From: JAFMPW01 sp041743085
Lineage (GTDB): Bacteria > Bacteroidota > Bacteroidia > Flavobacteriales > Flavobacteriaceae
Direction: 5' to 3'
Assembly: GCA_041743085.1 (NCBI GenBank)
Contig: JBGTNL010000033.1
Span: 135,513-199,512 of the forward strand
DNA: 64,000 nucleotides
Position 1 is the first letter of the stretch. The number at the start of each line of letters is the position of its first letter. The position numbers and the translations under genes were made by a program. The notes beneath the pieces are model-generated. The model did no database searches. It worked only from the letters and a program-made list of their open reading frames with translations, and was not told where the DNA came from. Positions 18,206 through 27,117 of the stretch are shown in pieces.

Positions 18206-19099
18206 TTAGTAGGCATGCACCTGGTCACACGTATTCATATAAGAGGCTATGTGCGACTTAAGATCCTGTGAAGCTTCTACCAAGGGTAATCTTACCCGGG
18301 AAGCAGCCAATCCCAGGACTTCAAAAATAGTCTTTATCCCGGCGGGGTTCCCTTCTCTGAAGATAAGTTCCATACCTTCCTTCAACGCAAGGTGTAGCAC
18401 CTCGGCTTCCTGCTTTTTTCCCTCGAGGCCAAATCGGATCATTTCTGAGAATTTTTTAGGCAACCCCTGACCCAACACAGAGATGACCCCAATTCCACCG
18501 GCCAAAACGGTTTGCAATGCCGTAAAATCGTCACCTGAAATCACTTTAAAACCTTGTGGAGCCCTATCAATAATTTCCCTCACCTGTTTCATATCGCCCG
18601 AGGCCTCCTTTATAGCCACGATATTAGTGCAATCATTGGCCAGTCTTATGACCGTTTCCGGTTGCATATTGCTTCCGGTTCGGGAAGGCACGTTGTATAG
18701 AACTATCGGTTTGGGGGAGATTGAAGCCAATAATTTGTAGTGTTGATAAATTCCCTCCTGAGTAGGCCTGTTATAATAGGGCGAAACGGATAATACCGCA
18801 TCAAAATGCCGAAGGTCGGTAGTCTTCAGTTCCTCTGCCAGTTGTGCCGTGTTATTGCCTCCTATACCTATAACCAACGGCAATCTTCCGCTATTTTCGG
18901 AAACTACCGCCTGCATCACCTGTTCCTTTTCCTTTTTGCTCAGGGTTACCGATTCTCCCGTGGTCCCCAGAGCCACCAGATAATCAACCCCACCGTCTAT
19001 ACAGAAACGTACAATTCGTTTTAAAGCCGATTCATCAATTGAAAGGTCGGATTTGAAGGGCGTTACGAGCGCTACTCCGGTGCCGTGTAATTTTTTCAT
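18206..19099 (-). CDS. dapA: 4-hydroxy-tetrahydrodipicolinate synthase
   Basis: Condenses pyruvate with aspartate semialdehyde at the start of the diaminopimelate/lysine branch. The 297-residue TIM barrel has GTTGESVTLSKKEK, the SPYYNRPTQEG tyrosine motif, YNVPSRTG and the Schiff-base lysine in VAIKEASGD (about residue 164), then ISGDDF. It is complete. dapF, a later enzyme of the same pathway, lies about 17 kb away in this window. A 131-base gap separates it from bamD, so it likely ends its own transcript. Confidence 0.94.
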   Translation of the reverse strand: MKKLHGTGVALVTPFKSDLSIDESALKRIVRFCIDGGVDYLVALGTTGESVTLSKKEKEQVMQAVVSENSGRLPLVIGIGGNNTAQLAEELKTTDLRHFDAVLSVSPYYNRPTQEGIYQHYKLLASISPKPIVLYNVPSRTGSNMQPETVIRLANDCTNIVAIKEASGDMKQVREIIDRAPQGFKVISGDDFTALQTVLAGGIGVISVLGQGLPKKFSEMIRFGLEGKKQEAEVLHLALKEGMELIFREGNPAGIKTIFEVLGLAASRVRLPLVEASQDLKSHIASYMNTCDQVHAY

Positions 19100-19172
19100 C
19101 TAAATAAAATTTCGCCAACCTATTGATTTAGTGTTATTTATATCGGTTGGTATTGGCAGTTTTTTAATTAAT

Positions 19173-19204
19173 GCCCACCTGCCTACCGTAGGTAGGTTAT
19201 GGGC
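19173..19204 (-). terminator. palindromic hairpin between the DUF6913 gene and dapA
   Basis: Stem GCCCA (19173-19177) with TGGGC (19200-19204) encloses an almost complete inner palindrome (CCTGCCTAC / GTAGGTAGG with one G-T pair). It begins only 3 bases past the DUF6913 stop. On the minus strand the stem is followed by ATTAATTAAAAAA, not a T-run, so it may be a dispersed palindrome rather than a true terminator. Confidence 0.4.
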
Positions 19205-19206
19205 TT

Positions 19207-19746
19207 TCATACCTCAATTTCGTTCAATACCCCCAGGTATTTCTTAAGCTCCTGCTTGAAGGTTTTAAAATCTTTTATAGGTGTTTCCACGATAATATCG
19301 TTGAAAACTCTATCCACTTCCGGAAAACCAACATTAAGGCGCGCCTTGGTCTTTATGGTCATTAGTTGGAGCAACAGATTTTCCTGTGTATAATAGTTCA
19401 CTAATAGATCGTATTCCCTGCTTAAAAATTCAAGCGCATAACTGTTTTCTATTGCCCCGTTCCAGCCGAGATCCTTATCCGAGAATACCGGGGTGGCATA
19501 GGGGGAATTCTTGTCGTAATAACTCTTATACCCAATGATCTTTACTCCATTAGGCCGCAATCCGAAATCTTCAACAAATTCGTAAAAAAGTTCGGTTTTA
19601 TCGAATTTATCCATATCCACGATCACCCCAACCGAAGTTATCCCCTTGGTTCTGTTCACCGTTTCGGCCGGAGTCCTAAGCTCTTGCTTCAAGAATTTAA
19701 GGGCGGACTTGTACTTAAATTTATCTTTGAGTCCCTTTAAAAACAT
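19207..19746 (-). CDS. DUF6913 family protein
   Basis: Conserved flavobacterial protein of 179 residues without signal peptide or membrane helix. Recognisable features are the basic N-terminus (LKDKFKYKSALKFLKQEL), a central VGVIVDMDKFDKTELFYEF strand-helix unit and LDLLVNYYTQENLLLQLMTIKTKA-type helices. It normally lies next to dapA, as here, and its function is unknown. A TACATTTG -7-like element lies at 19771-19764, just before the start, without a matching -33. The family name is from memory of this gene neighbourhood. Confidence 0.7.
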   Translation of the reverse strand: MFLKGLKDKFKYKSALKFLKQELRTPAETVNRTKGITSVGVIVDMDKFDKTELFYEFVEDFGLRPNGVKIIGYKSYYDKNSPYATPVFSDKDLGWNGAIENSYALEFLSREYDLLVNYYTQENLLLQLMTIKTKARLNVGFPEVDRVFNDIIVETPIKDFKTFKQELKKYLGVLNEIEV

Positions 19747-19812
19747 GTACCTTTACATTTCTACAAATGTAATTAATATCCAGGCAACTCCGAGGCGAAG
19801 ATAAAGAGGAAA

Positions 19813-20580
19813 ATGAATTTAAAAATAAAACATTTTGTTATAATTATAACAATTGTCTTAAGTTTTTCCTGCCGTAGACAAGAGCGGCAAATATTGTCGG
19901 AAATCCGGGGTAAGCAGATCAAAATCAGTGATTCCATGGCACCCCTGGATTCCATAGAAACCTTCGTATCCCCTTACCGCAGCCGTATCAATAAAGTTCT
20001 CGATAGCACCCTTGCTTACGCTCCCTATATGATCTCTAAAACAGATGGGGTCTATAACACGACTGCCGGGAATCTGATGGCCGATATTGTTTTAGAGGAG
20101 GCCGACCCAGTCTTTAAATCACGTACAGGTAAGCCTATAGATTTTGTAGTGCTCAACCATGGGGGAATACGGAGTATAATCTCTCAGGGAAACGTTTCTG
20201 CCCGGTCTGCTTATGAGGTAATGCCTTTTGATAACTCTATCGTAGTGGTAGCACTCAAAGGAAAGTCCGTTCGCGAGCTGGTGGCTTATTTGATACGATC
20301 AGATCGTCCAAATCCGGTTGCAGGAATTCAGATCGTACTCAACAGGGACAACAGTCTCAGATCCGTAAATATAAATAAAGCCCCTTTTGATGAGAATCGC
20401 ACTTACTATGTGGCAACATCAAGCTATCTGGCAGAAGGCGGGGATAATATGGGTTTCTTTAAGGATGGTTTAAATATTACGGAAACTAATTATCTTATCC
20501 GAAATGCCCTGATCGACTATTTTAAAAAGGCAGATACCATAGTGCCCGTTGTGGATGATCGCTTTATGAAGTTAAATTAG
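19813..20580 (+). CDS. 5'-nucleotidase C-terminal domain lipoprotein
   Basis: Contains only the substrate-binding (nucleoside-binding) half of a UshA-type 5'-nucleotidase, 255 residues. A lipoprotein signal (IIITIVLSFSC, cysteine near residue 20) anchors it outside the cytosol. The C-domain motifs include AGNLMADIV, VVLNHGGIRSII, ISQGNVSARSAYEVMPFDN and YYVATSSYLAEGGDNMGFF. The metal-binding catalytic half is a separate gene 347 bases downstream. In most bacteria the two are one polypeptide with the catalytic half first; here they are split and in reverse order, which is frequent in flavobacteria. The two products probably act together to release nucleosides and phosphate. Confidence 0.85.
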   Translation: MNLKIKHFVIIITIVLSFSCRRQERQILSEIRGKQIKISDSMAPLDSIETFVSPYRSRINKVLDSTLAYAPYMISKTDGVYNTTAGNLMADIVLEEADPVFKSRTGKPIDFVVLNHGGIRSIISQGNVSARSAYEVMPFDNSIVVVALKGKSVRELVAYLIRSDRPNPVAGIQIVLNRDNSLRSVNINKAPFDENRTYYVATSSYLAEGGDNMGFFKDGLNITETNYLIRNALIDYFKKADTIVPVVDDRFMKLN

Positions 20581-20927
20581 AAACCAAACCATGGATTGGA
20601 AATCCATCAGTTCTGAAAAACAGTGTAATTGCAGAGATTAGTTGTGTTGTCTTATTTGTTATAATGATTTTCCGCTATTGTACCCGTAATTTTAAATTCT
20701 ATGTTTTTGTCACCTTGAGCCCATTTGAAAGGCCGGGAAAAACATCTCGACTGAGTCCTATATGACAGATAAATCGGAAACCGGTACAATACCCGATATG
20801 CAAATTTGTTGTATAGTCGAGGGTTTTTACGACTCAATAACCTTACAACCCTTAGATTAAATTATAATAGAAAGTGGAAGTGTACCCGCGGGCTGGCGGA
20901 CATAGTTTCACATAACGATTGTGACCA
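20581..20927. other. 347-base gap between the two 5'-nucleotidase halves
   Basis: No gene is visible. The stretch around 20708-20750 (GTCACCTTGAGCC ... ATCTCGACTGAG) looks like a degraded copy of the GTCA-CCTGAGC type intergenic repeat often seen in Bacteroidota. A short GC-rich element (CCGCGGGCTGGCGG, about 20886-20899) precedes the next gene. Neither was confirmed by a second copy here. Confidence 0.3.
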
Positions 20928-21842
20928 ATGAACAGAAGAACCTTTTTAAAAACTAGCGGTGCAAGTTCTGCCTTCTTAGGTTTGGGCGGTTTCAGCCTGA
21001 ACTCCTGCAACGCTTTTGGAAAGAAGCACATTACCGTTCTACATACCAATGATGTACATAGTCATATAGATCCCTTCCCCGGAGATCATTCCCAATACCC
21101 CAACCTCGGGGGTTTGGCCCGCAGAGCGACCCTTATTGAGCAGATCCGGCTCGAAAATCCGAATACACTACTACTGGATGCGGGCGATATTTTTCAGGGC
21201 ACACCCTATTTTAATTTTTATGGAGGCGAATTGGAATTTAAATTAATGAGTAAGTTAAAGTACGATGCAGCCACCATCGGCAATCATGATTTTGACAACG
21301 GCTTAGATGGCCTTCTTGCCCAGATGCCCAATGCCGAATTCAAAATGCTCTCGGCCAACTATGACTTTACAAATACGGTAATGAACGGTTTTGTGGAGCC
21401 GTATACTATCTATATTATGGACGACCTTAAAATAGGCGTTTTTGGCCTCGGTATTCAGCTGGAAGGCCTGGTGAGTGAATCACTCTACAAAGAGACAAAA
21501 TACCTCGATCCTATCGAAATTGCACAGGACATGAGCAGGGGCTTAAAGGAAGAACAAGGATGTGATGTGGTTATCTGCCTCTCACATTTGGGCTACGAAT
21601 ATCAGCACGAGATCCAAAAACCCAGCGATCTTACACTTGCCACCGGTACCGAGAATATTGACCTGATTATAGGTGGCCACACACATACTTTTTTAGAGGA
21701 TCCGGTAGTAAAACGCAACCTTAAGGATCAGGAGGTACTGATAAACCAGGTAGGTTGTTTCGGACTTAATTTAGGCCGTATTGATTTTTATTATGACTTG
21801 GAAGACAAGGTCGTGGGAAACGGGGTAAGTATTAAAGTTTAA
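20928..21842 (+). CDS. metallophosphatase, catalytic half of a 5'-nucleotidase
   Basis: Calcineurin-like phosphoesterase of 304 residues, predicted to hydrolyse nucleotides outside the cytosol. The N-terminus MNRRTFLKTSGASSAFLGL is a Tat-type signal with the RR-x-F-L-K motif. All metal-site motifs are present: LHTNDVHSH, LLLDAGDIFQGTP, IGNHDFDNG, CLSHLG and GGHTHTF. It lacks the C-terminal substrate domain, supplied by the upstream gene. The Tat signal suggests export of a folded, metal-loaded enzyme. Confidence 0.9.
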   Translation: MNRRTFLKTSGASSAFLGLGGFSLNSCNAFGKKHITVLHTNDVHSHIDPFPGDHSQYPNLGGLARRATLIEQIRLENPNTLLLDAGDIFQGTPYFNFYGGELEFKLMSKLKYDAATIGNHDFDNGLDGLLAQMPNAEFKMLSANYDFTNTVMNGFVEPYTIYIMDDLKIGVFGLGIQLEGLVSESLYKETKYLDPIEIAQDMSRGLKEEQGCDVVICLSHLGYEYQHEIQKPSDLTLATGTENIDLIIGGHTHTFLEDPVVKRNLKDQEVLINQVGCFGLNLGRIDFYYDLEDKVVGNGVSIKV

Positions 21843-21844
21843 AC

Positions 21845-22141
21845 TCAGCTGACATTCTCCACCAACTCCCTTGATTCTTCTCTTAAACTGATATCAGGGA
21901 AGGGCTTGTTTGCCAGGCGGTACCAATATCGGGCATTCCCTTCATCGCCTTCTTTTCGGTGCAGGTAAGCGTGTACCCAGGCAGCTTATTTCATATCGGA
22001 ACCATCTACAAGATCATGGGCCGCCTTCCAGTTGCCTTTGGCATCCCACCAGAGCGCTTTTAAGCACACACTCCAATGGTTTAGAGGCGATTCATTATCA
22101 AGCGTTTCAAGAAAATGGTCATAGTTTTTTGAATTACTCAT
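21845..22141 (-). pseudogene. small conserved protein gene interrupted by one in-frame stop
   Basis: Read on the minus strand from ATG 22141, the frame gives 51 residues (with NHWSVCLKALWWDAKGNW and KAAHDLVDG), then TAA at 21988-21986. It continues in the same frame as AAWVHAYLHRKEGDEGNARY and so on to TGA at 21847-21845. The pattern around WKAAHDLV...AAWVHAYLHR-EGD-NA-YWY matches a widespread roughly 100-residue uncharacterised protein. A single change of C, G or A to T in codon 52 explains the stop. Everything else is intact, so this is a young pseudogene, a recoded stop or a sequencing error. Confidence 0.65.
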
Positions 22142-22216
22142 AAGCCGTATTGTCTTTTAAACCTTATGCTAAAATTACCTAAATTCACGGAAACGGAAGC
22201 GCTTCTTTAAAATAGT

Positions 22217-23467
22217 ATGTACGTAAATTGGCAATTATTAAAAAGGCTTACGCCCTATTTCATCTGTCTTGTCATAGTGGGGATCTTACTGCAGATCCAT
22301 ATGTCCAGGGAAGTGGACAGCATGTTGAATGAAAGGAATACGATAATTTCCAATGGTTTTTTGACTTCCCAGATCAATTATCACAAAACTTTTGCGCCTT
22401 TTGCGAGAAGGCCAATGACTTCCGCACTAATAGAAACAACTGCAAACTCCTTTAACATTTCCCTGGGCAAAGCCTTTATCTGGGTAAACTTTACACTGCT
22501 TTTTATAAGCGGGGTACTTCTTTATTATTTATCCCGGATCCTGAATCAAAGCCGGTTGTATTCCAACCTGAATATCATTTTTTACTTTCTTACTTTTTCC
22601 TTGTTATTCGCCTTTTTCCCACCGATATTCACTTATGACGAGCCGCTTCAGTATTGCTTTGTTTTTATGAGCCTGATAGCATTTTTTAAGCAAAAATGGG
22701 TAGCCTACATTTGTTTTTTTACATTAGCCATGATCGCTCGGGAAAGCAGTATTTTTCTATTGCCGGGCCTGGGGCTGTTTCCCCAAATCCACAATCATAA
22801 CGGACCCTCCCTATTTTCAACAACTCATTTAAAACGCTTGGTGATACTCTTTTTTCCAGTCGTTCTTTATGCGGCCTTTATCTTTTTCTTTCTTCAGAAA
22901 AATGCATTGTGGGGTGGAACCATGGATGAAATGACGAGCCGGTTTTCCTGTTTTTCGGAAAACTTCAGGAATCGGCAAAATTCGGTTGAAACTGTCGCTT
23001 CCCTTTTAATGACCTTAGGTCCCTTCGCTTATTTCCTTGTCCTATATTTTAAAAATAATAGCCCTTATTTATTGGAAAAAAAGCTGGCACGGGCATTTCT
23101 ATTGACATGTGCTATTAACACGGTTATAGTAATCACCGCTACCTTTGCACGCGAAGCGCGGCTTTTTGCCCTCCCTCTCTTTTTCGTCTGGCCAGTGTTC
23201 AGCGCTATTTTTTGGAAGGAGGTGGAACCAATAGCATCGCTCAGATTACTTCGGGAATTTTTAAGAAGATGGCCCTACCTGATCATCTTTTTGTTTGCAA
23301 CCTTTATCAATTATCTAATATCATTTAAAATATATGAGCCAAATTTTCCGGGGAAGGACAATTATTTTAACGAATACCTCTTCTGTATTACTTTTGTCTT
23401 AAGTTTTCATTTTATATTGAGACGATTAAATGGCAAACTCAGGCTGGGTGAAGAGGCAAACGGATGA
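22217..23467 (+). CDS. polytopic membrane protein of unknown function
   Basis: I do not recognise this 416-residue protein. It has about ten hydrophobic helices spread over the whole chain, the first at about 12-27 and the last near 385-402, with an extracytoplasmic-looking segment after helix 1 that contains NTIISNGFLTSQINYHKTF. An ARESS motif in the middle (about 174-178) and the general layout recall GT-C type glycosyltransferases or other lipid-linked-sugar enzymes, but no catalytic signature can be pointed to. It stands alone between the nucleotidase genes and ligA. Confidence 0.6.
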   Translation: MYVNWQLLKRLTPYFICLVIVGILLQIHMSREVDSMLNERNTIISNGFLTSQINYHKTFAPFARRPMTSALIETTANSFNISLGKAFIWVNFTLLFISGVLLYYLSRILNQSRLYSNLNIIFYFLTFSLLFAFFPPIFTYDEPLQYCFVFMSLIAFFKQKWVAYICFFTLAMIARESSIFLLPGLGLFPQIHNHNGPSLFSTTHLKRLVILFFPVVLYAAFIFFFLQKNALWGGTMDEMTSRFSCFSENFRNRQNSVETVASLLMTLGPFAYFLVLYFKNNSPYLLEKKLARAFLLTCAINTVIVITATFAREARLFALPLFFVWPVFSAIFWKEVEPIASLRLLREFLRRWPYLIIFLFATFINYLISFKIYEPNFPGKDNYFNEYLFCITFVLSFHFILRRLNGKLRLGEEANG

Positions 23468-23536
23468 AAGCCTGAATGATTATTGATTGACAACATTATG
23501 GGGTAGGGTTCACGGCGTATCCCTCGGTAGTAAGAC

Positions 23537-25531
23537 TCAGAGCATCGCCAGAAAATCATCCTCAGTAATTATTGGCACCTTCAGGTCCCCGGCCTTGGTT
23601 TTTTTGCCCGGACCCATATTATCCCCCGCTACGACATAGTTCGTTTTTGAAGAGATTGATGAACTTACCTTACCCCCGTTGTCTTCAATTAATTTCTTTA
23701 ATTCTGTTCGACTTACTTTTTCGAAAACTCCGGAGACCACGAAACTTTGTCCCTTGAGTTTGTCCGTCTGATTTTGTAACTGGGCTTCCGACAATGAAAA
23801 TTGCAAGCCGTAATCTTTTAGTCGGTTGATGATCTCAATATTTTTTTCATTTCCAAAAAAGGATACCACGCTTTCGGCAATCCTTTCTCCTATCTCGTCT
23901 ACGGCAATAAGTTCTTCTTTAGAGGCCTTCATTAACGCGTCAATATTTTTATGGGCTTTAGCCAGTTTTTTGGCGACAGTTTCACCTACGTACCGTATGC
24001 CTAAGGCAAATAGTACCCTTTCAAAAGGAATAGCTACCGAAGCCGCAACCCCGTTGACAAGATTCTCAGCTGACTTTTCGGCCATCCGCTCCAGAGGCAG
24101 TAACTGTTCTTTAGTCAATTTATAGAGGTCGGCATAGTTCTCAATCAGGTCTTCGTTAAATAGCAACTCTACCGTTTCTGCTCCAAGACCCTCAATGTCC
24201 ATGGCTTTGCGTGAAATAAAATGCTGAATGCGGCCTGTGATCTGTGGCGGGCAGCCCGTATCGTTAGGACAGAAATGTTGCGCCTCACCTTCTTCCCTTA
24301 GTAATGCGGTACCGCATTCCGGACACTCAGAAATATACCCTGTGGGTATGGAATCTGCTTTTCTTTTCGTAAAGTCCACCCCAATGATCTTAGGAATTAT
24401 CTCTCCACCTTTTTCAACAAAAACCGTATCTCCTTCGCGGATATCCAATTTGGCGATCTGGTCCGCATTATGAAGTGATGCCCTTTTTACCGTAGTTCCT
24501 GCCAGCAATACAGGTTGCAAATTGGCAACCGGAGTAATAGCGCCTGTTCGGCCTACCTGGTAGGTGATTTTATCTAAAACTGTCGACACCTGTTCTGCCT
24601 GGAACTTATATGCCAAAGCCCATCTGGGGGACTTGGCAGTATATCCGAGCTCCTCCTGGTGCTGCAAGCCATTCACTTTAACAACGACCCCGTCAGTCTC
24701 ATACGGGAGTTCGCGCCTGTGTTGCTCCCAGTGATCTACAAATTCCATCACTTCTTCCGTGGACTTACACAATTTGGCAATTACAGGCACCTTGAAGCCC
24801 CAACTTCTCGCTTTTTCCAACATTTCGAATTGCGTAGTAATTCCAAGGTTTTTGCCTGAAACACCGTACAGGAGACATTCCAGTGGCCGCGCTGCCACCA
24901 GGCTGCTGTCTTGCAGTTTCAGGCTTCCTGAAGCCGTGTTCCGCGGGTTCATATAGGGCTCTTCCCCATTGGCGATTCGTTCCTGATTCATTTTCGCAAA
25001 ACCTTCCAGGGGTAAGACTATCTCTCCCCGGATATCAAATTTTGAAGGAAAGTCTCCTTTCAATTTCAAAGGTACCGATCTAATCGTTTTAATGTTGGTT
25101 GTTACGTCATCGCCCTGAAATCCATCTCCCCGGGTAATTCCCCTCATCAAACTTCCGTCTTCATAAATAAGACTTATTGAGGCACCGTCGTATTTTAATT
25201 CGCAGGTAAAGGCCACCTCCACGTCTCCAAGGATACGCTGAATTCGTTTCTCCCAATCTAACAACTCCTCTTTGGAGTAGGAATTATCAAGGGAGTACAT
25301 CCGATGTTCATGAACTACCGTATTAAAGTTTTTCGTTACCTCCCCTCCTACTCTGATAGAAGGTGAGCTGGGATCGTAGAATTCAGGGTGCAAGGCCTCC
25401 AACTGCTGTAATTCCTTCAATTTCATATCAAAATCGTAATCGGAAATTGTAGGGTTATCAAGCACATAATAGTTGTGATTATGTTCCCGTAACTGCTTGC
25501 GAAGGGATTCTATTTGTTGTTTCGTATTCAT
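23537..25531 (-). CDS. ligA: NAD-dependent DNA ligase LigA
   Basis: Seals nicks during replication and repair using NAD+. The 664-residue protein has the full bacterial order: Ia domain, adenylation domain with the AMP-accepting lysine in CELKYDGASIS (about 110-120), OB fold, four-cysteine zinc finger (CPEC ... CPNDTGC, about 400-424), helix-hairpin-helix repeats, and a C-terminal BRCT domain (about 585-664; KGQSFVVSGVF). Length is normal. There is no neighbour in the same operon; prmC is 560 bases upstream. Confidence 0.96.
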   Translation of the reverse strand: MNTKQQIESLRKQLREHNHNYYVLDNPTISDYDFDMKLKELQQLEALHPEFYDPSSPSIRVGGEVTKNFNTVVHEHRMYSLDNSYSKEELLDWEKRIQRILGDVEVAFTCELKYDGASISLIYEDGSLMRGITRGDGFQGDDVTTNIKTIRSVPLKLKGDFPSKFDIRGEIVLPLEGFAKMNQERIANGEEPYMNPRNTASGSLKLQDSSLVAARPLECLLYGVSGKNLGITTQFEMLEKARSWGFKVPVIAKLCKSTEEVMEFVDHWEQHRRELPYETDGVVVKVNGLQHQEELGYTAKSPRWALAYKFQAEQVSTVLDKITYQVGRTGAITPVANLQPVLLAGTTVKRASLHNADQIAKLDIREGDTVFVEKGGEIIPKIIGVDFTKRKADSIPTGYISECPECGTALLREEGEAQHFCPNDTGCPPQITGRIQHFISRKAMDIEGLGAETVELLFNEDLIENYADLYKLTKEQLLPLERMAEKSAENLVNGVAASVAIPFERVLFALGIRYVGETVAKKLAKAHKNIDALMKASKEELIAVDEIGERIAESVVSFFGNEKNIEIINRLKDYGLQFSLSEAQLQNQTDKLKGQSFVVSGVFEKVSRTELKKLIEDNGGKVSSSISSKTNYVVAGDNMGPGKKTKAGDLKVPIITEDDFLAML

Positions 25532-25592
25532 TTTTAGCTTCTACTATTCTGTTTGCCGAGCGGATCTCCCAGGGATACCATTATAATCCTCT

Positions 25593-25758
25593 TTAGTGTG
25601 GGGATTTTTAAATTCACCCACTATTTTCCCCACTCTTTTTCCTTTCTAGGGCGTTAAAATTTTTAACCGTAGCGCTGCTATGCTTGCAAATTTTGCCTTG
25701 CACAAAGAAAAAATAGCAACAAAAATTTAGTAAGTCAACTTAGAAATCACCACACTAG
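25593..25758. repeat. candidate MITE-like element containing dispersed repeat copy A
   Basis: Between ligA and prmC, the 67 bases 25692-25758 (minus strand) match 62 of 67 bases at 47591-47657 (plus strand). Copy A is also bounded by short inverted ends, TAGTGTGG at 25594-25601 and CCACACTA at 25750-25757, giving a possible element of about 165 bases. It has no coding capacity. This fits a miniature inverted-repeat element, but only one end is shared with copy B. Confidence 0.55.
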
Positions 25759-25839
25759 GAGATAATCCCTGATAAGACCAATGCATTTTCAAAATAAAAA
25801 ATTTCTTAAAAGTTTACACGCCTCTGGCGGGCCACTATC

Positions 25840-25854
25840 CCTGCCTGCGGCAGG
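25840..25854. repeat. short GC-rich palindrome
   Basis: CCTGCC-TGC-GGCAGG in a locally GC-rich stretch (25829-25869). It is similar in kind to the palindromes at 19173-19204 and 14475-14500, and no gene overlaps it. Confidence 0.4.
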
Positions 25855-25904
25855 CCGGCCCGAGGCAAGCCATAGGGGAATTACTTAGATTAACACATTT
25901 CAGG

Positions 25905-26081
25905 TTAGACCTGATCTTTCTCTATCCATTTAGGCACAGGCAAGGGCTTATAGTCCTTCATTTTCTTTATCAGGCCACCGACAGTGCCATCCAACAGTAA
26001 CATATCCAGATTCTCCTGTTTCAAAAATCCCTCAGGCACCATTTTCTTTAAGTATATTCTTTTCCCCTGCCCCGTTTTCAA
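25905..26081 (-). pseudogene. C-terminal remnant resembling a LOG (lonely guy) family protein
   Basis: Directly after prmC the minus strand has an open frame of 63 codons with no ATG near its beginning, ending at TAA 25907-25905. From the TTG at 26081 it reads about 58 residues, including KRIYLKKMVPEGFLKQENLD and LLLDGTVGGLIKKMKDYKPL, ending PVPKWIEKDQV. This resembles the C-terminal tail of LOG/YvdD-type cytokinin-riboside phosphohydrolases (MVEEGFL...LL...D....L..M..Y..P...KW). The nucleotide-binding core (GGxGTxxE) is absent. It is therefore probably a deletion remnant. The family assignment is from memory and tentative. Confidence 0.4.
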
Positions 26082-26093
26082 ATTGGCTAATTT

Positions 26094-26942
26094 TTAACTT
26101 GAACCTTTCAACATTCGGTAGTTCCCGAACATATCTTTTCGAAGTTGGATTTCGGAAAAATCTTGATCTTCCAAAAGATCCTTGGTTTCTTCACTAAGAT
26201 ATTGATTGATCTCCAAATACAGGGCGCCGGCTCGTTTTAAATTCTTAACGGCAAAACTCACAATTCTCTCATAGAATTGAAGGGGTTCCCTGTCGGAGAC
26301 AAACAAGGCCGCCGAGGGCTCATACTCTTTGACATTCTTATTCATTTGTTCTCTTTCCATTTCCCTGACATACGGCGGATTAGATACGATGATGTCAAAT
26401 TTTTCATCAAATTCCTTTGGTGCAAAAATGTCTCCCGTACTAAAGACAATTTTCACATTATTCAAAACTGCATTGAACTTAGCCACATCTATAATTTCAT
26501 CAGAGGTGTCTAGCGCATAGACTTTTGCCCCCGCTAAATATTTGGCAAGGGCAATGGCAATACATCCGCTACCGGTCCCAATATCCAATATTCTTAATGC
26601 TGAATGCTGAATGTTGAATTCAGAAATAATCCATCGTACCAACTCTTCCGTTTCGGGCCTGGGTATCAGCACCTTTTCATTTACTTTAAACTGGAGATCC
26701 ATAAAACTTGTTTCCCCAATGATATATTGAATGGGTCGTTCTAGTTTTAACCCCGCAAGGGCCTCAAAGAAGGGCTGTTCCTGTTCCTTTGAAATAATTA
26801 TCTTTGGATCCAATGCCATTGCAAAACGTGCCAGTCCTAAATAGTGTTCAACCAGCACGTAAAAGAAGCTCGCTACTTCTGCTTTGGGATAGATCGTATC
26901 CAGTTCCGAATGAAATATGTTCTTTATTTCCCTTAGGAGCAT
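26094..26942 (-). CDS. prmC: peptide chain release factor N(5)-glutamine methyltransferase
   Basis: Methylates the GGQ glutamine of release factors RF1 and RF2 using S-adenosylmethionine. The 282-residue enzyme has an N-terminal helical release-factor binding domain (1-90), then ILDIGTGSGCIAIALAKYL (SAM motif I), ALDTSDEIIDVAKFN (motif II) and the catalytic SNPPYVREME (motif IV). It is divergent from ribD, an arrangement common in flavobacteria. Confidence 0.94.
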   Translation of the reverse strand: MLLREIKNIFHSELDTIYPKAEVASFFYVLVEHYLGLARFAMALDPKIIISKEQEQPFFEALAGLKLERPIQYIIGETSFMDLQFKVNEKVLIPRPETEELVRWIISEFNIQHSALRILDIGTGSGCIAIALAKYLAGAKVYALDTSDEIIDVAKFNAVLNNVKIVFSTGDIFAPKEFDEKFDIIVSNPPYVREMEREQMNKNVKEYEPSAALFVSDREPLQFYERIVSFAVKNLKRAGALYLEINQYLSEETKDLLEDQDFSEIQLRKDMFGNYRMLKGSS

Positions 26943-27047
26943 CTTTTAAAATTCTTATTTTTTGTGGCATAACCTATTATATTGGTTGGCCAGCCTAACC
27001 CTTTGTCTCCCTCATCAATGAGACATTCCTGTTCTTCCTGAATGTCC

Positions 27048-27055
27048 TAAATTTG
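27048..27055 (+). promoter_or_regulatory. -7 element upstream of ribD
   Basis: TAAATTTG matches the TAnnTTTG consensus 63 bases before the ribD GTG. No TTG is found at the usual -33 distance. The site is therefore only a candidate. Confidence 0.3.
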
Positions 27056-27117
27056 TCTGGTGAAGATACGTGAAATGAGCTTAAACCTAAAACCGAAAAT
27101 ACGCCTAACTTCGTATT

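Noticed and set aside
20652..20837. 61-residue minus-strand frame between the nucleotidase genes
   Set aside because: No start context, no recognisable family, and it overlaps a degraded intergenic repeat.
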